This document shows, in pieces, positions 43,401 through 52,400 of a stretch of 64,000 nt of DNA; the stretch's first letter is position 1; every line of letters begins with the position of its first letter. A program made the position numbers and the translations under genes. Under the pieces are notes generated by a model. The model searched no databases. It saw nothing but the letters and a program-made list of their open reading frames with translations, and was not told where the DNA came from. The DNA is from Phallusia mammillata (taxonomy: Eukaryota > Chordata > Ascidiacea > Phlebobranchia > Ascidiidae): assembly GCA_003260075.1 (NCBI GenBank), contig QLIY01000196.1, positions 124,001 to 188,000 of the forward strand, in the 5' to 3' direction.

Positions 43401-46400
43401 CATTCTCGACAGTGACTCGGAATGTGCCGATACCGTCACCACAGAAATCTTCAGCCAAGACGTAAGTGCAGTCGCCGTGAAATTCAAATCGCTTCTTGTC
43501 GAATGTTTGATAATGGGGATCACCGTATGCAGTGCAGTATGATGCACATTCGTGTTCGGTGCAGTTCCAGTTCGAGTTTTTGCATGTGCTATGATTATGA
43601 ATTTATCAGTTAGATATTTTTAGTAGTTGAGTTTCGCCAAACAAATGTAGAATTTTATAAAGAGTTTCGATCACTAATACCATACCACATTTTGACAGCA
43701 GGTCCATTTAAATCAGTTCACGGCCTGGAGGTAAGATCAAGCCAAGAAACATTATTATTAGCGACTTTGCTTATTTTGACCGCAATGCGAAAGTTTAACG
43801 GTTACAAACCCTTGATTCAAATGCTGATACACTTCTAAAGATTGCGCTTTAAAAGATATAGTTCCTCTAGACTCTAGAGGGTCTAGACCATCTAGACCAT
43901 TGATGCCCTTATCACGTTATACTTTGGCTAATTGCTAAATTCTTTTTATTTTTACAACCCAGTACGCTCCCGGGACGAAAACCGATCAAGGTTTTTTATG
44001 TCTGTATGTTGGTATGTCGTGCCCGACCATTAGTAATTGCTGAATTCAGCTGCTTACCCTAAACAGTTTGGTGACACCTTTGCGTATCTTGATCACTTAC
44101 CAGAAATTGCAATCCCGTTTGATCCAGCTTCCGTCGTCATAGCTCTTGCCTCGGAAGTGACATGGGCATTGGTCGGGTTGTACACACTTTCCGTCGTTCA
44201 TTACTGTACCTTCCGGACAAGCACAGCCTTCGTGGCAGGACGTTTGCACGCAAGCCAGATGCATGTTGTCACATGTTGGCTGGCACTCGGTGCAATTGTT
44301 CCAAATCATATCCTAGAAAACATAAAAGTTTGAAGACTTCGTTTATATGCGTTTATTCATTGACGCTCAATTGAATGTGGAAACTTGTAATTAAAGTAAA
44401 AGCATTGACAACATTTGGTGTACCACTAAAACACTGATGGTAAGTTTAGTTGCAGTAACACTTGCTGCATAGTTTAATGCTGACTGCGACTGGTGATGTT
44501 TGGTGCGTTATGTTTTACTACAGACCAGAGGTTTGCCAACGGTGATGAATGCTAAGTAGAAGCGTTGACATTTGGAGATGATATAAATTTTACATGATTT
44601 TGGACCATAATGTTTTCACAATGTCAAGCACCAAAGCAACATACTGATATAAGATCACAAACACAAACATTATCTAAGCTTTGCTTTCAAAGAATTTTGC
44701 GATTAGTTTGTTAATATAACACACAGTAAGTTTTATTTTCGCAATTGTCCAGGGCTTAACTAGACAAAAATGATTGTTACAGAGTAAACCTTTCTTAATT
44801 AAATATATATATATATAAATAAATTACATTTTCGCAAACATTGTGTTTCGTGCAACCAGCTATCGCGCTACATTTCCAAGCTCCGTCGTTGCAAGTGCAT
44901 TGCTCACAGAACGACCGGCGTCTATCTCCTTGCGAGTAGGCGACGTTCCTATAAAAACAGGAAAGTTACATAAGGGAAACAAAATTTTTGCATCTCATTC
45001 TCAAAATATTTTACTTCAGTTTAAACTAATTTCGAGCAGATTTGAATTAGACTTGAGGTATGATAACACGAATATACGGTATAATACCTGTGGTAGCAAG
45101 TGCAATCAGATACGTTCACACATGATTCCATAAAAGAGTCGTAAACTTGTCCAATGGGACATCGACAGCCTTCTACGCATTCCGAATTCTACAAACAACA
45201 ATTTCGAATTTTTAAAAATTGTATGTGATGCGACAAAGTATGGGTGGTCATTGGCCTCAATATCAGGAGTGCGCAGTTGGTATAACGTGATAGAAAACCC
45301 ACTTTAATTTTTAACACCGTTTTAACTTAACTTAAAACAGGTTTGGTAGATAGTCTTGATACATAACAGTAAATTGTTAAATGCCAAGATTTTATTTTAT
45401 GTTATTTTTTATATTTAGCAGAATGTTTGGAAAAATTAAAATATAATCACATAATTTTAATAAGTGACAAATAACCATTATTAAATTATCAAACCGACTA
45501 CGGGCCGAAATAATTGGAAGTACAGCATTTCAGTTCACATTCATACCGCTTTGCACTGATCTTGCGTTCCGTTGCTAATCATTTGACACGTGACCTCGCA
45601 ATCTGCACCTCCACATTCGTCCCAAACTCGACCGTTAGGACACATGACCGCACAACCCGCCGTCTCTCGCCACGAGGGGATTTCCAGGATTGGACTGCCC
45701 GCTAGTGCGCATGCGCGGGCGTAAGCACTCATCACCGTACATTTACATGCTTCACCATCAGCTTGGAACTTGTGCAGACAGTGACATACGTCATGCTCGC
45801 ACATTGTGACGTAGGGAGCCGGATCGACGATGAGATTGCACTTCTGGAATGCTCCTGAAAGTATGGGAAAGATTGCAGACAAACACGTAAAAAGGATCAG
45901 TTTTAGTACAGTGATATACTTATTCATTCATAACAAATATGTTGTTCTATTTTCCAAAGTGACACAAAATAACGAACCAAACAAAAACATTGCACTTTGA
46001 AAACAGTCCAACCAACAGATCTTCCACATATAAACAAAAACATTAACACTTCAAAGATTTCACCAAACTTACCAAGCTTCAAACCCGAGCACATGACACC
46101 GGCATGAGTGGCATACTGGCTGGCGATGACACAAGCGTCAACTGTCACCCCAGTGGTTACTTCATCTGCCTGACATGACACGTCAGTTTTCCACGAGTTG
46201 GCAAAATCAGCCGTGTTGATGGTGGTGGCGCCAGAGGGAAGGGTATAGTCGTCTTGTTGGTTGAGGTTGTAAATGCCACAAAGACCTTGCACCTGTTCAT
46301 ATGTTTATTACAAGTCATTCTCGTTTGTTATAAAAACAGAAATACAAGTATAAGCGGCTACATTCCAGCCCGAATACTGTCTTCCTCAGTATTATTGAAA

Positions 46401-49400
46401 TTAGAAAGCAACGCTCCAATAGTGTTACAAATCTATTCTATTTCTGGTTTAAAAAATGCAATAAAGCGCTTGCTAAGCAGTTCCAAATAGTTTCTAGCCT
46501 TAAACCAGATAAAGCCGTGTGTTTAATCTTTATTATCAAACCCCCCCCCCCTTAAAAAATGCAATAAAGCGCTTGCTAAGCAGTTCCAAATAGTTTCTAC
46601 CCCTAAACCAGATAAAGTCGTGTTTTTAATCTTTATTATCAATTTTTTTTATATCGCCAAGTGAACAACCTTGTTTTTGAAAGACGGAGTGAGTTTAAGG
46701 TAAATACGATGAAGTCCATCCCACGTAAGTTCCATCCCCGAGTCCGTCCGCATTTTGAGGAAGGAGGATGACAGACGCTGGAAGTGAACACCGATGGCGC
46801 TGTCTGTATGCGGAAGTTCAAGCAAGTTGTTCCCACGCCTGATCCTGCCGTTGGACTCGAATCTGCACAGTATGTGGTCAAGTCAAGCTAAATCATAAGT
46901 TAGAGCCCTGAATACGCATATTAATATGTGTTGTTGTGAAACTGTGGGCTCTGAAGGAGGTTAGGTTTTAGCTTGTTTTTAGCACATTAAAGATTAGTTA
47001 CCGCCTTTTTAATGGCAATGCCAAAAAATGGCAGAACAATGAAGTAAAAAAGAAACTAACCCCCCCCCCTGTCATGTAGCCTTTAAGTTTACTTGTTGTT
47101 TTTATTTCTGTGACTTTAATGCAATTAGAATTACAATTTCGCGACGATATTTTGCTCTCATTACTGTGTATTCCTCACGTTACTTGCAGTTTTCTGGTGG
47201 TTGCGAGTACGTGCTTGCCCAATCCAGATTCGGCGTCGATCAGCCTTTTGCTATTTGGATTCAGAGTCCCGGATGCGGTTTCTACGATTCCGATGCTTGC
47301 AGAAAGACGGTTTCGGTCAAACTGTGGGAAGGAGAAGTCTACAGGTAACCCCCCCCCCTGGATTGGGCAAGCACGTACTCGCAACCACCAGAAAACTGCA
47401 AGTAACATGAGGAATACACAGTAATGAGAGTAGAATATCGTCGCGAAATTGTAATTCTAATTGCAACAAAGTCACAGAAATAAAAACAACAAGTAAACTT
47501 AAAGGCTACATGACATAAAAAACATCATTTGGTACGTTACATGCAAGACCCAAATAAACGATGGTATTAACAGCTGATACCTGGTAATTCTTTCCATCAA
47601 ATGTGATAAAATGATCTTCACCGATTGCTGAGCAAATGGCCGGACATTCCTTCTCAGTGCAGTACCACCTTCCATTCTGACAGGTGCTGCATTTCAAATA
47701 CCCTTATTAACTGTACATTGAAATCAACAACAAAAAGTTAAAATGCTGCATACCATTGTTTTACGTGACTGATAAGTTCCGTTATAAAGTTACAAGGTTG
47801 TAAAAATACACTACACATAGTACAATGCTTACCAGTTGTTGCAGTCTTGTTTGATCACATCATTGTTTTGGTAGTACTCGCCAGCACGGGTGCATGGGCA
47901 CTGCTCCTTGGTCACGCATGAATTGGTACTCTCATCGAAAACGGTACCTGTTTTCACACAGTACGTTATATTAAATCCAAGCTTTTGTTTAAATTCTAAG
48001 CCACAATGTGTAAAACCCAGTGTTAGTAAACCGTTTGAATTGCATATGACCGCACACCCCCCCCCCCTCACGCATGAATTGGTACTCTCATCGAAAACGG
48101 TACCTGTTTTCACACTGTACGTTATATTAAATCCAAGCTTTTGTGTAAATTCTAAGCCACAATGTGTAAAACCCAGTGTTAGTAAACCTTTTAAGTTGCA
48201 TTTGACCGCACATCAACCAAAGGGTCAATCGATTAGCATTTAACGTTGTGCTGGCGTGATCAAGTTTATTTAAGGTCATTTTGATAAACCTTCGCGCGGT
48301 AAGCAGGTCACGCGCGCGCTTTTTAGCGATTAGTTTGCACTGTACCTTGTGGGCAATGGCAACCATCAACACAAATGTTGTTCGGACATTCAGCGGCGAA
48401 TCCAAAGCTTGTGCAAGTGTCAGGACAAGCGGTTCCACATTCGCTGTACACCATACCGCCTGGACAGGCAACAGCTAAAATATACGAAATACAGTATTAT
48501 ACACATGATCATTTAATGGTAGGTCAAAGATTTATTTGAAGAAAGTAAGACAAATATATTAAATGCGCTGTTCATCACAGTTTCGTTTTATTTCCGCGAC
48601 TTACGGCAAAGGTTTGAAGTTCTCCAGTCGAGAACCACATGAAAGTAGGCACATGTGCGTGAATATTGGGTAAACGCGTCGCACGAGTATTCTTTGTAGC
48701 TTTTTAATCCACCACTACACACGTCCATCACACAACGTTGAACATATTCCTGTACCCCCCCCCCCTTCCACATTCGCTGTACACCATACCGCCTGGACAG
48801 GCAACAGCTAAAAAAATACGAATACAGTATTATACACATGATCATTTAAAGGCAGGTCGAAGATTTATTTGAAGAAAGTAAGACAAATATATTAATGCGC
48901 TGTTCATCACAGTTTCGATTTATGTCCGCGACTTACGGCAAAGGTTTGAAGTTCTCCAGTCAAGAACCACATGAAAGTAGGCACATGTGCGTGAATATTG
49001 GGTAAATGCGTCGCACGAGAATTCCTTGTAGCTTTTTAATCCAGCACTACACACATCCACCACACAACGTTGAACATATTCCTGTAAAACATGTAGTTAA
49101 AATACCTGTGTATCAAAGTTATGATCAGTGGCAAACCAAGACGATAACAGGTATATCGGCCAAAATTGTGATTTTCTTCTGGTTGTTGTCTAGGCCGGGG
49201 GTTCTTGTTTATCCAATAGGGGTACGAAGCACCAACACAGGGGTTACGAGATTGGATGTCAAAACAAAGGCTCTTTTGTTTTTAAGTTGGTTTAGTATGA
49301 AATTTTAAGTTGGTTTAGTATGATTAAGAATGTTTTTGACCCCCCCCCCCCCCCCCCCCCCCAATGGATACATGTTATTAGCTTTACCTCAAAATTTTAT

Positions 49401-52400
49401 GTCAATTATTAAAATGATGTAAAACAAGATGTAAAAATAAATTTCACAAAAAGATAAGGGCTATCACTGACAACTTTTCTCAAACCAACTGGGTTTCATT
49501 ACCAATTTTTTTTGCAACGAAACTCAACTTAAAAACTTGCTTCAATTAATCTGGGAAAAAGTTGTGACACTTACGTTCGGATCAACCACTTTATGACAAG
49601 CGGCGAATTCGTCGCCTAGCAACAAGCGACAGTGGATCTCCACCTCAGCCAGATCTTCCTGGGAATATGATGCACATGGATGAGCGACATCAGACGGCAC
49701 AGCTTGGCATGCAAATGAACTTGCTTCGTCATCAACGTGGAAGAAGTTTCCAAATCCATTGACGTTGTCAAATGGCTGCGAACAGAAAGTCGTAATAAAG
49801 TCAATTTTTTTGTTTGTAAAACGGCACTTAGGGTTCTCAAGGGTCCTGTGTGTCTACAAACATGATTGTCGAAATTGAGAGCGGACATTACATATTTGCG
49901 TAAAAACTAAAAGTTTTCATGAATCACAAACCTATGGGAAACGAAACACGCTTGGGACACATTTTCTTTAAACTTGAATTGGACAGTTTTGTATGTGCGC
50001 TGCCGCGTGAGGAAAAGTGCTAAAGCGCTGCTTGTTCTTCCGAGAAGTGACGTCACAACTTTTCCCTATTATGCCAAACGTGATCGCTCCAGTTGCTGTG
50101 TTTCCTAGTGTATCAACAATGCAACTCTTAATTGCCAGATGGTCCGAAATCCCTCGGGGCGAACGTGTTTTGACAAGCAGCGAACATGAATTGCTGTTGT
50201 CGTACTAGCACTGCAGGGGTAGCGTGACCGAGTGGTCTACTCGCTGGTTTAAGGCACCAGTCATTTCGATGGCGTGGGTTCGAATCCCACCGCTGCCAAT
50301 CCGCCTTTTGCTTACTTTCTGACTGTTTGCAACAAAGTCGTCATCCGCTCGACCATTGTAGTTTCCGCACATTCCACACATCTCCCCTTCGTAGGTGTCG
50401 GGAACAGCGACGTAAATCGATTTGTTGTTGTCGTAAAATACTCGAACATCTGTAATGTTTTTGATCTTTAACTTCATGTTTATGTTCTAATAATCAATGC
50501 AACAATAGCCTTAAAGTGATTTTACAAATTGTTGCACAATTTCCGAACTATCTTAGGTTTTAATTTTTTGGAAGTTTTGCAAATATCTTTTTTTCAAGAT
50601 TGGTAAAGCTTACAACTTAAATTAAAGCTTGTAACTGAGGACGCGGCCATTGAATAAACGTCGTGCGGTCCGCGAAGACGCTTGGATTCGAAGACAAGTT
50701 TTAATAAATAATTGTGTCAGTTGTATGCATTTGGGTTATCAGGGTTAAAGGTTGCTTTAAAGTCTAAACTATTTAAAGTTATGGGGTTTCCTCAAAAAAG
50801 TCAGTAACAAACACAATGACAATGGTCAGCTTATGGCATAATTCACGAACAGGCTACATGCCTATCCATACGTTTTACCATTACAAGCAAACATACCTGT
50901 AAGCAGACGAACGACCGTGTACATGCCGACGCGTTCCAGGATAATTGATTGATCCAGAGTCTTAGGCAGTTTCACCGTCTTGTCGTTGTACACCACACTG
51001 CCGTCTGGATACAACATCAAGTTGTGCCTTGGGCCCATCTCAATGCGAACAGCGCGTTTGCACGATCCGTCAGCATCACAGTCATAGTTGTTGATCACCT
51101 GCGAAATAGTTGTGTTCAAGTTAAACGTCTTTCGGACCGATCAGATCAGCACGCAAATCAAAACAATGGCAGGGAAAAAAAGAAATATTGTCTTGGCATG
51201 ATGTCAGAATAAATATGTGGAACTCTATAGAGTCTATATAAAACTTTGGTGGAATTAAAGTGGTTCTATTCTGTATGTTTGAAATCCAAGAATCCTAACT
51301 ACTTGTCACTAAAAACATAAGGTAAGTTTTTTAACATTGTCAGAAAATTACAAAATACAAATATGACATAAAGATACTGGCCTAATTAAGTCACAAAATA
51401 TTACTGAGATTTACCGTAACACGGAAGGTTCCACTGCATTCATATGCAAGGCTATATGCGCAACTGCCTTGATAATAGAACTGCTTTCCGTCAAATGACT
51501 GGTAGTGGTGCAAGCCCCAAGCTGAACACACGGCTTCATTGGAGTAAGAGGCCAAGGTATCAACATCTACAATAGATGCTGCCCCGGAAGTTTCTTTTTC
51601 ACTGCAGTCAGGTCCTGAAAACCCCTCCGAGCACAGGCAAACGTCCTTTTGTGTGCAACTGCCACCATTTTGACAGGGAGAAGAACAGACAGCTGATAAA
51701 AGACGAATTATGATGTCACAAAGGGTAAAGAATTCTTGGGAAAATACAACGAAAAATGAATGTTATAAAAATTTGTATTCACTGTTACCTGTTTCGCATT
51801 GTTTTCCTATGTAGCCGTCAAGGCAAACACATCCTTCCTGAGCAACACAACGACCGCCGTTGAGGCATTCGCCACCACAGTCAAGGACAGCTGCAAAAAG
51901 CAGAAACAAATTGTAACTGGAGTAAGTATTCTTTACCAACTAAACTCATAAGTTATGATTTAAAAATGATTAAAATTATACCTTTCTCGCACTGGTCTCC
52001 TTCCCAACCTGCCTTGCATTCACACGTGTTTGGTGCAACGCAAGTTCCACCGTTCAGGCATGCCATGCACTGGGCTAAAACAAATACAAATGCAGTTTTC
52101 AGTACCCGATAGGAGCCCCCCCCCCCCACCGTTCAGGCATGCCATGCACTGGGCTAAAACAAATACAAATGCACTTTTCAGTACCCGATAAAGTGATAAG
52201 AGTTAAAAAATGAAGGTTTGATTTTATATGTAAAATTTAGGGCATTTTTATGATTCGTTTATCACTGATTTGGAAATTAACTGTCACTCACACTTATATT
52301 GGTTCGGTAAAAGTGCTCTGCATTCTAGAACGAAGTGCATTGTTACAAATCAAATAGCATTGTTTAGTTAAGAATAAACCAATCGTTTTTTTAATTATAG

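Noticed and set aside
44805..44820. Short AT dinucleotide repeat
   Set aside because: A minor microsatellite in an intron of no evident significance.
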